A stretch of DNA of 64,000 nt. It comes from Psychrobacillus glaciei. GTDB taxonomy: Bacteria; Bacillota; Bacilli; Bacillales_A; Planococcaceae. The stretch lies in NCBI RefSeq assembly GCF_008973485.1, contig NZ_CP031223.1, positions 2,108,001-2,172,000 of the forward strand, written 5' to 3'. Below the pieces are notes generated by a model. The model had not been told where the DNA came from and searched no databases. It saw nothing but the letters and a program-made list of their open reading frames with translations. The translations under genes were made by a program, and so were the position numbers. Shown one piece after another: positions 49,431-58,747 of the stretch. Within the stretch, counting starts at the first letter, position 1, and each line of letters starts with the position of its first letter.

Positions 49431-50114
49431 TTAACGAAATACAGTTTTCTCTTTATATCGCTTTACGATTTCTTCAAAAACCAATTTGGAAGTATCCCCC
49501 ACTAAATAGTCCGCATGAGATAAATGTTCTATTGTACCAACACCAACGGAGAACATATTTGCTTCATTAATAGCTTCTATCCCAGCTGCAGCATCTTCTA
49601 TCCCTATACAACTAGAATAAGGAATCCCTAAGTGATCTGCGGCAGTTGTGAAAGTTTCAGGATTTGGTTTTCCTTTTTTGACTTTAGATGCATCTACGAT
49701 AAAATCGAAGTATTTCGTAAGTCCTAGCTGATTTAATACTTGAACCGCATTTTTACTTGCTGAGCCAAGAGCAACTTTAATATTTAGCTCTTTATTTTTT
49801 TTCAATAAACACTCTATACCCGGTAAAATATTTGTAGAATTAATAGATTCTATTAATTCCAAATAGTACACATTTTTTTGATTTGCAAGATTCACTTTTT
49901 CTTCTTTAGTGAATCTAACTAAAGAAGAATTTAGTTTCAGAATTTGTTCTAAAGAATCCATGCGACTTATTCCTTTAAGTTGCTCATTAAACTGTCTATC
50001 TATGGATACGCCAAGTCCATCTGCAAGTTTCTTCCATGCAAAAAAATGAAATTCTGCCGTATCGGTAATAACACCATCAAGATCGTATATAAAAGCTTGT
50101 GGATATTGGGTCAT
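49431..50114 (-). CDS. pgmB: beta-phosphoglucomutase
   Basis: A 227-residue HAD phosphatase-like mutase converting beta-glucose-1-phosphate to glucose-6-phosphate. The nucleophile and general acid/base are in YDLDGVITDTAEFHF (Asp11, Asp13), with the cap-domain residues after it, ALGSASKN (Ser/Thr motif), the Lys in KKGKPNPETF and GIEDAAAGIEA (metal site). This substrate is what GH65 phosphorylases make, hence the placement between a LacI regulator and GH65. ATG 50114 follows AAAGGAAA. Confidence 0.92.
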   Translation of the reverse strand: MTQYPQAFIYDLDGVITDTAEFHFFAWKKLADGLGVSIDRQFNEQLKGISRMDSLEQILKLNSSLVRFTKEEKVNLANQKNVYYLELIESINSTNILPGIECLLKKNKELNIKVALGSASKNAVQVLNQLGLTKYFDFIVDASKVKKGKPNPETFTTAADHLGIPYSSCIGIEDAAAGIEAINEANMFSVGVGTIEHLSHADYLVGDTSKLVFEEIVKRYKEKTVFR

Positions 50115-50135
50115 TTGGTTCCTTTCCTTTCTTTA

Positions 50136-51158
50136 TCAGTGATTTAACAGTGTTTTAACACTTTCTCGTTCCATTAATAGATGTTGTGCATAAACATGCT
50201 TCTCATCCATTCTATTTTCGATCAAGTCTAGCAAAAGTAGTGCTGACAACTTGCCGATTTCAAAAAAATTTTGGCCAATCGTAGTAAGCTGTGGTTGAGT
50301 AAAACTGCTAAGCAGTAAATCATCAAATCCAGTAACGGAAATATCTTCTGGAATTCTCAATCCTGCTTCTTTTACAGCCTTCATCACACCAAATGCCATT
50401 AGATCACTAAAGCAAAGAAATGCGGTAGGTTGTTTCCTTTGCAAATATTCTTTTGCTAAAACATACGCTTCTTGTTCTGAAAATTGAGCATACAGCACGT
50501 GTTTATCATCTAATTCCAAATTATTAGCTTTAAAGGCATCCTGCACTCCTTTCATACGCTCTGTATTCACGTAGGTTTCTATCGTACCTGCAATGATGAC
50601 AATATCACGATGATTACGTTCCAATAAATACTCGGCAATCTCTCTACTAGCATCAGAGTTGTTAATGGAGACGCTTCCTATCAATCCATTTTCTGTTTCT
50701 GTCATAATGTCAAGCACTACACAAGGTATATTGGTATCTATTAGTTCCTTATAATACGGGTCATCAATACGAATTCCCTGTAAAATTGCCCCACCGATAT
50801 TTCGCTCTCGACAATATTGAGCATAGCTTTTTTGTTTTTGTCGCAACGAATCGATAAGATAGATGGACAATTCAAACTGACTTTCCGAAACAGCGGTATA
50901 GACTCCTTTGAATATATCAAATGCATTGTTGTCTTTTTCATTATTGTTAAGGACACCAGAAGATATCAATCCAACAGTCATTTGTTTTTTGGATGATAAA
51001 TTTTTAGCGACTATATTTGGTGTATAATTCAGTTCATTCGCAATATCGAATATCCTTTGTCTTGTTTTTTCATTGACATCTACATAATTATTAAATGCTT
51101 TTGACACAATACTTATGGATACTCCCGCTTCTTTGGCGACATCTTTTATCGTAGCCAT
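50136..51158 (-). CDS. LacI family transcriptional regulator
   Basis: A 340-residue regulator with an N-terminal HTH (ATIKDVAKEAGVSISIVSKAFNNYVDVNEKTRQRI), the hinge LSSKK and a periplasmic-binding-protein-like effector domain ending CFSDLMAFGVMKAVKEAGLRIPEDISVTGFDD, typical of MalR/YvdE-type repressors. It leads the lacI-pgmB-GH65 unit and should bind the AAAACGTTTT-type operators upstream of the GH65-transport operon. The inducer is unknown. ATG 51158 with AGGAAGTGAC upstream. Confidence 0.9.
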   Translation of the reverse strand: MATIKDVAKEAGVSISIVSKAFNNYVDVNEKTRQRIFDIANELNYTPNIVAKNLSSKKQMTVGLISSGVLNNNEKDNNAFDIFKGVYTAVSESQFELSIYLIDSLRQKQKSYAQYCRERNIGGAILQGIRIDDPYYKELIDTNIPCVVLDIMTETENGLIGSVSINNSDASREIAEYLLERNHRDIVIIAGTIETYVNTERMKGVQDAFKANNLELDDKHVLYAQFSEQEAYVLAKEYLQRKQPTAFLCFSDLMAFGVMKAVKEAGLRIPEDISVTGFDDLLLSSFTQPQLTTIGQNFFEIGKLSALLLLDLIENRMDEKHVYAQHLLMERESVKTLLNH

Positions 51159-51401
51159 TTCAAAAAGTCACTTCCTACATTTATTTTATATTCACACTTC
51201 TGTTGTTTACCACTTTTTTACACAGAATACTTATATGGAAAGCAGTAGAATTTGTTTATTTTCATTACGGTATGGAAGATATAATTTCTGGTACTCCACC
51301 ATTTTTTATTACACGTAATATAGAACGAATTAGGGATTATGCGCAGTATTTATATAATGCGCAACATGTAATCTAAATAGTAACCACCGGGATTTAGCGC
51401 T

Positions 51402-51450
51402 CTGGTATTCGCTTTCCGCGGGCGTTGCCTCAGCCGCCGCGCTAAATCCA
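51402..51450. repeat. GC-rich interspersed repeat fragment
   Basis: CGCTTTCCGCGGGCGTTGCC followed by TCAGCCGCCGCGCTAAATCC, unlike the surrounding AT-rich DNA and like the start of a repeat often seen between Bacillaceae genes. Confidence 0.5.
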
Positions 51451-51721
51451 CATTATGTAGTATTATATAAAATAATAACCAATAAGTGAATAAGCTAAAA
51501 AATACGCTTTGAATGTGTCCACTGTCTCTTAATATAGCTTTTACTTTTGCATGGTATTACACATTATTAAATGTCCACTACATAAATTGCACATAACGGT
51601 AGTTATCTTGCAATTAGCAAAAAATGGCATCTTCTTATAGTAGAAAGCATCTATCCTATGGTAACGAGTCCCTTTTTGAGCTTTTCGCGACGGCACACAC
51701 AGAATAGCCAACAAGCTACGT

Positions 51722-51838
51722 TGATTGTAGCGGAAGGGCGGCGACTCCTGTCGGATAAGTGAGGAAGATGAGCTATCTCAAACGACGCGAATGCGGCGGT
51801 GATGGCTCATCGCTCACCCGGCGGAAATCCTATCGGAA
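51722..51838. repeat. GC-rich interspersed repeat fragment
   Basis: Starts TTGTAGCGGAAGGGCGGCGA and ends CGCTCACCCGGCGGAAATCC, a GC-rich stretch in the pattern of the other half of Bacillaceae interspersed repeats. Confidence 0.5.
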
Positions 51839-51945
51839 ACTAACTAATGCGCACTATATAAACAATGCGTTCCTTGCAAGCTTTAATATAGGCAATGCTA
51901 GTTTATATAAATGCTGCATATACAAAGTTAAGCAGTCATTTTTGG

Positions 51946-52671
51946 CTAATCAACAGATCTGTTATATTTATTAACTAATTTATTGGTCAGTGTTTTATTC
52001 TCTATCTTTAAAGTTAATCGGTAAAAAACGGCGAAACATAGATAAGCACTTAAAGATCCTGTAAAAAGAGGAAACAAGAAAAGAACCTTTGTTGCACTTA
52101 AATAAAACAAAACAAGATTGCTAGTTAAGACGAAAAAGAATAAAATAGGATTTCCAACTGTGACAAAAAACGTATGAATAATCAACTTCTTAATCCCCAT
52201 TTGATAATGTACACTAAGAGCAAAGAAAATAATTGAATACACAAATAAGGTAACTCCTACTATCAAAAAAATCATTCTTAATAAATCGTTTTTGCTAAAA
52301 TAATAAAAATCCGCTATCCAAATGAGCCAAATAGACATCAAAATTAGCCCCGACAAAAAACTTTTCTTGTAGTCAGACTTCATGTAGGCAAAGAACGCTT
52401 TTGTAAGGGAACTTTGGTCCTTTTTCAACACCCAGTCACGGACTGTAGCAAACATGGCAATTGTACTTGGGATAAATAATGCCGGTATGAAAAGTAATAA
52501 TGGCAATAAAGATAAAACAAATTCAATGCCGAAATTATTCAAGTATAGACTTAAGATGATAAATGTAATGGGAACGTTCATGAGAAACCATATAATATTA
52601 ATGGTAGAAAATCGCATGATCCATTCAGTTGATCCGTATATTACTCCCATGAAACCTGAAAACTCTCGCAT
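51946..52671 (-). CDS. YesL/DUF624 family membrane protein
   Basis: A 241-residue integral membrane protein with about five or six helices. The N-terminal region (EFSGFMGVIYGSTEWIMRFSTINIIWFLMNVPITFI) matches the DUF624/YesL family, which is almost always found next to carbohydrate ABC permeases in Bacillales. Function unknown. ATG 52671 lies six bases after GGAGGTG. It is the last gene of the GH65-SBP-MalF-MalG-YesL operon, 25 bases after the MalG-type gene. Confidence 0.82.
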   Translation of the reverse strand: MREFSGFMGVIYGSTEWIMRFSTINIIWFLMNVPITFIILSLYLNNFGIEFVLSLLPLLLFIPALFIPSTIAMFATVRDWVLKKDQSSLTKAFFAYMKSDYKKSFLSGLILMSIWLIWIADFYYFSKNDLLRMIFLIVGVTLFVYSIIFFALSVHYQMGIKKLIIHTFFVTVGNPILFFFVLTSNLVLFYLSATKVLFLFPLFTGSLSAYLCFAVFYRLTLKIENKTLTNKLVNKYNRSVD

Positions 52672-52696
52672 GTTCACACCTCCTGCAAGAATCGAT

Positions 52697-53533
52697 TTAT
52701 TTTACTGCACCTTCTCCAATTCCTTTAATAATATGTTTTTGTGCAAGTACATAGAAAATCACAACGGGAATGATCGTTAACATCAAGCCTGCCATTGCTA
52801 AATTCCACTTAATCGTAAATTCCCCAAAAAAATAGAACGTAGACAGGGGAATTGTACGAAGTCCCTTATCAGTAAGTGTAAGAGAAGGCAATAGATAATC
52901 ATTCCAAATATTAATTACGTTTAAAATCATCACCGTAACCGTAATCGGTTTTAACATTGGGAAAATAACTCGCCAAAAAACCCCAAATTTAGAAGCTCCG
53001 TCAATAGTTGCTGCTTCCTCTAAGGTAATCGGAATAGACTTAACGAAACCGTGATAAAGAAAAACAGAAATGCTGGAACTAAATCCTATATGCATGAAGA
53101 TTAAACCTTCACGAGTGTTGAACATAGGTATGTGTAGTGTATTCGTAATTGTGCTCATGAACTGCATTAAAGGCATCATAAGTGTTTGGAAAGGTATAAG
53201 CATGGTAGCAATTAGTGTCATGAATATAATTTTACTTAGCTTATTGTCTGTTCTAGCTAACATCCAAGCTGTCATGGAGGATAAAACGACAATGATCAAA
53301 ACGGATAGTATCGTAATATATAACGAATTTCCAAGTGCATGTAAGAAATTCATTTTTTCCATAGCCTCTAGGTAATATTGAAAACTAAAACTTTTAGGCA
53401 ATGCAAGTGCATTTTCATAAAGTTCCTGACGATCTTTAAATGAATTAACAATTATTATGTAGATAGGAGAAAGGAAGAAAAGCGCAACTACGAGGAGTAA
53501 TAATTCTTTTGTGATTTTACGTATTTTTCTCAT
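52697..53533 (-). CDS. carbohydrate ABC transporter permease, MalG type
   Basis: A 278-residue permease with six helices; the EAA motif for ATPase contact is visible as EEAATIDGASKFGVFWRVIFPMLKPITVTV. It belongs to the MalG/CUT1 family (binding-protein-dependent sugar importers). ATG 53533 overlaps the stop codon of the MalF-type gene by one base (TGATG), and GGGAGGTAG lies eight bases upstream. With the MalF partner it forms the membrane channel; the ATPase is not encoded here. Confidence 0.9.
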   Translation of the reverse strand: MRKIRKITKELLLLVVALFFLSPIYIIIVNSFKDRQELYENALALPKSFSFQYYLEAMEKMNFLHALGNSLYITILSVLIIVVLSSMTAWMLARTDNKLSKIIFMTLIATMLIPFQTLMMPLMQFMSTITNTLHIPMFNTREGLIFMHIGFSSSISVFLYHGFVKSIPITLEEAATIDGASKFGVFWRVIFPMLKPITVTVMILNVINIWNDYLLPSLTLTDKGLRTIPLSTFYFFGEFTIKWNLAMAGLMLTIIPVVIFYVLAQKHIIKGIGEGAVK

Positions 53534-54408
53534 CACATCTCTACCTCCCGCTTCTTCGTAATATAGACTTGAGTAAGTGTAATTGCAGCAACGATAAAGA
53601 AGAAAACAATTGCTTTTGCTTGACCAAATCCATAATTACTATAACCAAAAATTTCATTGTAAATATTCATCGCAAACATTTCTGTGGAATTAGCTGGTCC
53701 ACCATTCGTTAAAGATAGGTTGACATCGTAAATCTTAAATGCCGATGACAGTGTTAAAAAAAGACTGATTGTAAAAGCTGGCATTAAAAGAGGAAAAGTG
53801 ATTTTCCTAAGTCTTTGCCATCCGTTTGCGCCATCAATTTTTGATGCTTCGATTACATCATTTGGAATACCTTGAATACCGGCAATATAAATAATCATTA
53901 TATAACCAGCCATTTGCCAAGTAAATACGAAAACTAAAGCATATAAAGCATAATCAATATCAATAAGCCAATTAAAAAACACATTATCAAAGCCTGTTAC
54001 TTTACCAAAAAGCGTAAATACATCTAAAAATATAAACTGCCAAATATATCCCAATATTAATCCCCCAATTAAATAAGGCATAAATATCATCGTACGTGCC
54101 GCATTCGCAGTTCGAAGCTTAGATGTCACCAATAATGCAAAAACGAGGCCTACCACATTAACTGAAATAACTGCTAATAATGTAAATAATATTGTTTTCC
54201 AAGTAGATGCAAGAAAACGTGTATCACCAAACAATTGGACAAAATTCTCAAACCCCACAAACACTTTTGGATTTGCTGCAATACCATCCCACTCGAAAAA
54301 GGCATAATAAATTCCGATTAAAAATGGAATAATCACGACTGTTATAAAAATTAATAATAGTGGAGTAGTAAATAATAGATACCACCACTTATTACTTTTA
54401 TTTGACAT
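53533..54408 (-). CDS. carbohydrate ABC transporter permease, MalF type
   Basis: A 291-residue permease with six helices and the EAA loop IPNDVIEASKIDGANGWQRLRKITFPLLMPAFTISL, typical of the MalF/CUT1 family. ATG 54408 has GAAGTGGTGAC upstream; the frame extends to 54462 but has no ribosome site there. It follows the binding-protein gene after a 109-base gap that holds a stem-loop, a layout often seen where the binding protein is made in excess. Confidence 0.9.
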   Translation of the reverse strand: MSNKSNKWWYLLFTTPLLLIFITVVIIPFLIGIYYAFFEWDGIAANPKVFVGFENFVQLFGDTRFLASTWKTILFTLLAVISVNVVGLVFALLVTSKLRTANAARTMIFMPYLIGGLILGYIWQFIFLDVFTLFGKVTGFDNVFFNWLIDIDYALYALVFVFTWQMAGYIMIIYIAGIQGIPNDVIEASKIDGANGWQRLRKITFPLLMPAFTISLFLTLSSAFKIYDVNLSLTNGGPANSTEMFAMNIYNEIFGYSNYGFGQAKAIVFFFIVAAITLTQVYITKKREVEM

Positions 54409-54456
54409 GTCACCACTTCTTTCATGTAGTTTGTAAAAAACATAATAGTTAGTAAT

Positions 54457-54480
54457 GGACACCTCATTTAAGAGATGTCC
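54457..54480 (-). other. stem-loop between the binding-protein and permease genes
   Basis: GGACACCTC and GAGATGTCC form a 9-bp stem with one mismatch and a 6-base loop. No T tract follows on the minus strand, so it is more likely an mRNA-stabilising hairpin that keeps the binding-protein message abundant than a terminator. Confidence 0.5.
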
Positions 54481-54516
54481 AGATGTTTATCATCTATCTT
54501 ACTATTAATTGAATAA

Positions 54517-55779
54517 TTATTTTACTGCGCTTTTCCATGCATCATCTAGCTTTTCGATAAATTCTTTACCAGTCATATCTTTTGAAAGGAAGAACTCTTC
54601 TGCTTTCGGTGCAAAATCATTCGGGATTATATTCGCTGGGAAATAATTTAATGCCCAAGGAATTGTTTTACCGCTGTTTGATGCATTCAATACATCTTGA
54701 GATAATGAATCCAATTTATCTGACTTGATATTTGTCAGTGCAGGAACAAATCCAAATTCCTCTACAATGTATCTCTGACCAATTTCACTTGTAAACATCC
54801 AATTTAAGAAATCGTTTGCTGCTTTAACTTCCGCTTCATCTTTTTTACCGTTGATCGCCCAGTTATTCCCTACTCCTACAGCCAATTTATCATTACCCAT
54901 TAATGGGAATGGCAACATGCCTACTTCGAAATCTACATTAAAATCTGAAAGCATTCCATAAGCCCAGTTTCCTTGATGAATCATAGCTGATTTTCCAGCA
55001 GCAAAGTCCCCAACTTCCTTATCATATGTCACATCTAAAGGACTAGGTGTGTTTGCTTTAATCGCATCCATAAACTTTCCAAATTCTTGGAATTCCTTTG
55101 TTTCAGCCATTGTTACTTTCCCGTCTGTCAACTCATCGATGTATTCATAATGGTTTTTTTGCAATGCAAAAGGATAGTTACTAATATGACCAATTAAGAA
55201 ATAAGCTTCTTTTGAAAGTCCAAATCCATTAATGCCTTCTGCTTTAAACTTTTCTAATGTACGTACAAAAGAGTCATAATCGGCAACATCTTCAGGTTTA
55301 ACTAGATCTTTGTTATAAACCAACCCAAACCCTTCAACTCCGTACGGTACTCCAACAACTTTGTCATTAACTTTTAGTTCCATGCCAGGAGCAATATTTT
55401 TTACATATCCTTCTGAATCCATATCGTAAACATATGATTTCATTTTTTCAGCTTCCGTAACATTTTGTAGACTAAAGATGGATGGTCCTTGATTGCTATT
55501 CATGCGAATTTGCAACTGTGAGAAATAATCATCACCTGTTGTTCCCCATACTTCGACCTCCACACCAGTCTCTTTCGTATATTCCTTTGCTAGTGCTTCT
55601 AACTGATCAGAAATTTCAACTTTACTTTGGAAAATAGTAATTTTTTGATTGGAAGATTTGCCAGCCCCCCCCTTGCTTTCGCTTTCTTTTCCGGCTTCCT
55701 CATTACCACTACATGCAGCTAAAATCATTAATAATGCTACTATTAGTAGACTACCTAACGTTCTTTTTTGGAACTTCAT
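54517..55779 (-). CDS. sugar ABC transporter solute-binding lipoprotein
   Basis: A 420-residue CUT1-type binding protein. The signal peptide ends at lipobox LAAC (about Cys23), followed by a Ser/Gly/Lys-rich linker (EEAGKESESKGGAGKSS), then a two-lobe fold (ITIFQSKVEISDQLEALAKEYTKETGVEVEVWGTTGDDY...) similar to sugar-binding proteins of the MalE/MsmE class. It delivers the oligosaccharide from the outside to the MalF/MalG permease. GGGGGAGG precedes the ATG. The ligand should be the substrate of the GH65 enzymes. Confidence 0.9.
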   Translation of the reverse strand: MKFQKRTLGSLLIVALLMILAACSGNEEAGKESESKGGAGKSSNQKITIFQSKVEISDQLEALAKEYTKETGVEVEVWGTTGDDYFSQLQIRMNSNQGPSIFSLQNVTEAEKMKSYVYDMDSEGYVKNIAPGMELKVNDKVVGVPYGVEGFGLVYNKDLVKPEDVADYDSFVRTLEKFKAEGINGFGLSKEAYFLIGHISNYPFALQKNHYEYIDELTDGKVTMAETKEFQEFGKFMDAIKANTPSPLDVTYDKEVGDFAAGKSAMIHQGNWAYGMLSDFNVDFEVGMLPFPLMGNDKLAVGVGNNWAINGKKDEAEVKAANDFLNWMFTSEIGQRYIVEEFGFVPALTNIKSDKLDSLSQDVLNASNSGKTIPWALNYFPANIIPNDFAPKAEEFFLSKDMTGKEFIEKLDDAWKSAVK

Positions 55780-55938
55780 TTGAATTCCTCCCCCTATAAT
55801 TTGAATTTCTATAGTAAATAAAATGAAAAATCATTTTATATCTACCCACAATTGTTACTTTCTCCTATTAGTATCTAAAGAGAATACTAGAAATGTTTGT
55901 TGTAATCTGCGACAACTTAATCCGTTGTCATCTATTGT

Positions 55939-58311
55939 TCACTCCATTGAATCTAATTTTATTTCAATGAAATCATTGCATTCATAGGTTTTTCCATACA
56001 TCTCAAATGCAACTTTTCCCTTGTTTTCTACTTTTACAGACAAGGTTGATGATGTAAGGAAAAATGTAACAGGTTGAGCTCGCCAATGAATCGTGAACTT
56101 CATATGATGCCAATGTTTTGGTAATTTTGGTCTGATACTTAGCAATCCATCTCTAAGTCTGATACCGGCAAAACCAAATACTGCGCCTTTCCAAATCCCA
56201 CCAATAGCAGCTGCATGTATGCCATCATCAGAAGTATTCATCATTTGCCCTAGATCGACTTCGCAAGACTTTTTAAATAAAGAATACGCTAAATCCATGT
56301 CACCAATATCATTAGCCAGTATTGAGTGTGTTGCCAAACTCAAAGAAGAATCGTGCAATGTTTTCGGTTCATAATAGTTGAAATTAGCCTGTTTAACAGT
56401 CTCTGAAATTCGGTTATCATCTTGTAAAAATGTTTGTTGTAACAAATAAAACAAGAGTAATGTATCTGCTTGTTTTGTCACTTGAAATGTATTAATTTGT
56501 GCAGGATTAAAATCACGATAGATTGTTCTAACTTTTTCTTGATTTTTATATTTGGAAATATCAATTTCTTTTAATTGTAAGTACGTATCGTCTTGTGGTA
56601 TTACTAGATCTTTTTCACGCGGCATCGGTAAAAATGTTTTTTCTGCTTTCAACTGCCAAAGTTTATACGATTCATCTAAATTTAATTGCTCAGTTAAATT
56701 TTTTAGAACTACTGAGTTTTCTTTCTTTAGTTTTTCATAATAACGGATTGCTAGTTTCATATTAAAATACGCCATATAATTCGTGAAAGCGTTGTCATTT
56801 ACATGTTCTTTGTATTCATCAGGACCAATTACATTATTGATATGAAATTCTTGCTTTTCATCATTCCATTCAAGACGACTTGCCCAAAAACTCGCTGTAT
56901 CAAAAATAATTTCATAACCGTAATCATCCATAAATTCAATATCACCTGTTACACTATAATATTGATAAACAGCGAAAGTAATATCTGCAGAAATATGCTG
57001 TTCTATGAATCCAGACCATATTTTCGTTTGTTCTCCCGTGATGATATCAATATCACCAAGTTTCGGTGTTACTTCACCGTCAGTCGGCCATGCTGCTTCC
57101 CAAGGGAACATCGCACCTAAGTAACCATTTTCAACCGCTTTTTTTCTAGCACCTTCTAATCCGTGATATCGATAAGTTAGAAGTGATTTAGCAACTTCCG
57201 GATTTGAAAAGATGAAAAATGGCAGAATGAATAATTCTGTATCCCAAAAGGAATGCCCTTTATAACCTTCTCCACTTAATGCTTTTGCAGCGATTCCCAT
57301 ACGTTCATCATGTGCAGGTGTCATAATGGTTAAATGATAGAGTGAAAATCTTAAGGCAATTTGGTCAAAAGAATCTTCACTTTTAATTTCAAAGTTATAT
57401 GCATTCCATACTTTGTTCTTCCATTCTTTCTTAGAAGACTGAAAAAGTAAATCATACCCTTTTTCTAAGCAATCTTGTAAATCTTTCAAAGAGCTCTCTT
57501 GAAGTGTATGAATTTGGTAGTCGGAGTTTTTATATTCCTTGTCGCGACTTGTGTACACTGTCGTTAACTTTTCCATTTCCAGTATATCGTTTGGCTGAAG
57601 GCTGAAATCGTAAGTTAGCCATACTTTTCGACGAGCCATGTTCATTTCAGGATCTTTTACTATTTCCTCACCGTTAATCATAATTTTGTGGGTAGTATTA
57701 ATGACAACATCCACTTTTGATTCATTTGTTGTTTGAACTAATTGAATTATTTTTTTATCAACAATTCTACGATCACCTTCAAGAAAATGTTGTGCGCCAG
57801 AATTACTCATTTGTGCATTAATACCTGAGTCAAAAGAAATTTGAACCGGATCTGATAAACTTTTAACGGTCATTTTCATGCCAATCAAATGTAAATTATG
57901 CAGGGAGACAAACCGTTTAAATTCAAAAGATAGTTTTTTTCCTTTAGGTGAGGTCCATTCAAAAATTCGCGTCAACTCTGCCGTCTTTAAATTTATTTGG
58001 CGTATATAGTCCTTCTTTTCGCCAAATTCAAGACTAAATCGTTCCCCATCTATCCGAATGTCGATCTTCGTAACATCCGCCAAATTCGGCAGCTCTGTGA
58101 CTTCATTAACTTGCGCTTTATTAAAAGTCCCATTAACAAATAAATTTCGTGTTTCTTTCATGTATGGCTCTTCTGTAGCAGAGCGTAATCCCATATAGCC
58201 ATTTCCAAGACACATGATTGCTTCGCTTTTCCCAAGTGTATCCGGATGAAATCCCAATTCCGAAACAATCCAATTTTCCAGGTCTTCCTTGCCATCTGAA
58301 TAACTAATCAT
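55939..58311 (-). CDS. glycoside hydrolase family 65 disaccharide phosphorylase
   Basis: A 790-residue GH65 enzyme, first gene of the transport operon. It shares LGNGYMGLRSATEEPYMKETR at the N-terminus, ALSGEGYKGHSFWDTELFILPFFIF in the barrel, and a catalytic-acid block VIGPDEYKEHVNDNAFTNYMA, different from the other GH65 (TGPDEYSCIVNNNYYTN). Its EHVNDNAFTNYMA pattern is like trehalose/kojibiose/maltose-type enzymes, but specificity is not decidable. It has no signal peptide, so it acts on imported sugar inside the cell. AAGGAGAG precedes ATG 58311. The binding-protein gene follows after 159 bases. Confidence 0.88.
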   Translation of the reverse strand: MISYSDGKEDLENWIVSELGFHPDTLGKSEAIMCLGNGYMGLRSATEEPYMKETRNLFVNGTFNKAQVNEVTELPNLADVTKIDIRIDGERFSLEFGEKKDYIRQINLKTAELTRIFEWTSPKGKKLSFEFKRFVSLHNLHLIGMKMTVKSLSDPVQISFDSGINAQMSNSGAQHFLEGDRRIVDKKIIQLVQTTNESKVDVVINTTHKIMINGEEIVKDPEMNMARRKVWLTYDFSLQPNDILEMEKLTTVYTSRDKEYKNSDYQIHTLQESSLKDLQDCLEKGYDLLFQSSKKEWKNKVWNAYNFEIKSEDSFDQIALRFSLYHLTIMTPAHDERMGIAAKALSGEGYKGHSFWDTELFILPFFIFSNPEVAKSLLTYRYHGLEGARKKAVENGYLGAMFPWEAAWPTDGEVTPKLGDIDIITGEQTKIWSGFIEQHISADITFAVYQYYSVTGDIEFMDDYGYEIIFDTASFWASRLEWNDEKQEFHINNVIGPDEYKEHVNDNAFTNYMAYFNMKLAIRYYEKLKKENSVVLKNLTEQLNLDESYKLWQLKAEKTFLPMPREKDLVIPQDDTYLQLKEIDISKYKNQEKVRTIYRDFNPAQINTFQVTKQADTLLLFYLLQQTFLQDDNRISETVKQANFNYYEPKTLHDSSLSLATHSILANDIGDMDLAYSLFKKSCEVDLGQMMNTSDDGIHAAAIGGIWKGAVFGFAGIRLRDGLLSIRPKLPKHWHHMKFTIHWRAQPVTFFLTSSTLSVKVENKGKVAFEMYGKTYECNDFIEIKLDSME

Positions 58312-58352
58312 GTAACCATACTCTCCTTTCTGAAAGGAATGGCAAACCGTTC

Positions 58353-58362
58353 CGAAAACGTT
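58353..58362 (-). promoter_or_regulatory. LacI-type operator, proximal
   Basis: AAAACGTTTT, a perfect 10-bp palindrome with CG preceding, as bound by LacI/GalR-family regulators. It lies 42 bases before the GH65 start codon, downstream of the promoter. Confidence 0.65.
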
Positions 58363-58419
58363 TTAGTTTTATTGAAAACGGATTCGATTTTATGGATAAT
58401 TCGTTATTACCATCCAACG

Positions 58420-58429
58420 AAAACGTTTT
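58420..58429 (-). promoter_or_regulatory. LacI-type operator, distal
   Basis: An identical AAAACGTTTT site (context CGAAAACGTTTTAG, the same as the proximal site) 67 bases away, about 40 bases downstream of the -10. Two identical sites near the promoter would allow cooperative or looped repression. Confidence 0.65.
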
Positions 58430-58466
58430 AGATTTTGGAAATGAATTGTAAGTCCTGACAATATCA

Positions 58467-58495
58467 ACTATAATTCTGGTATTCATAATTGTCAA
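58467..58495 (-). promoter_or_regulatory. sigma-A promoter of the GH65-transport operon
   Basis: On the minus strand TTGACA (58490-58495), a 17-base spacer and TATAGT (58467-58472) are a near-perfect -35/-10 pair. The transcript starts near 58460 and carries a leader of about 150 bases with both LacI-type sites. The frame 58304-58495 that overlaps it is a shadow. The rest of 58496-58740 shows nothing. Confidence 0.75.
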
Positions 58496-58747
58496 TAAAT
58501 TAATTGTAAATTTCCAGGTAATTTGTACTTGTGGATTTTTATTTAGTGAAATAGATCCACTTATTTTAGTAGGATAGGTATAGATTCAGTATGGTTATGT
58601 GAGAATAAGCATTTTCTAAGTGTGCAACTATTGTTAATATGACCAACACTTAGCTTTATGCTCATACTTTCTATCTCCAATATTCTAAATTTTATAAAAA
58701 GTAAATAAAATTTTCAATAAATATGTTATACTTTTCCATAGTAAAAA

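Larger units (their letters stand above)
51159..51945. other. intergenic region with interspersed-repeat fragments
   Basis: A 787-base gap between the lacI promoter and the YesL-like gene. It contains two GC-rich pieces, 51402-51450 (CGCTTTCCGCGGGCGTTGCC and the palindrome-like AGCCGCCGCGCTAAATCC) and 51722-51838 (TAGCGGAAGGGCGGCGACTC to CACCCGGCGGAAATCC), that resemble opposite ends of the GC-rich repeats common in Bacillaceae. Similar AT-rich words (ATGCGCAGTATTTATATAATGC at 51341-, AATGCGCACTATATAAACAATGC at 51847-) flank them. No gene is seen; the frame 51759-51974 is a shadow. Confidence 0.5.

Noticed and set aside
58304-58495. 63-codon frame upstream of the GH65 gene
   Set aside because: It covers the promoter and both LacI-type operators and has no ribosome site; the region is better explained as the operon leader.
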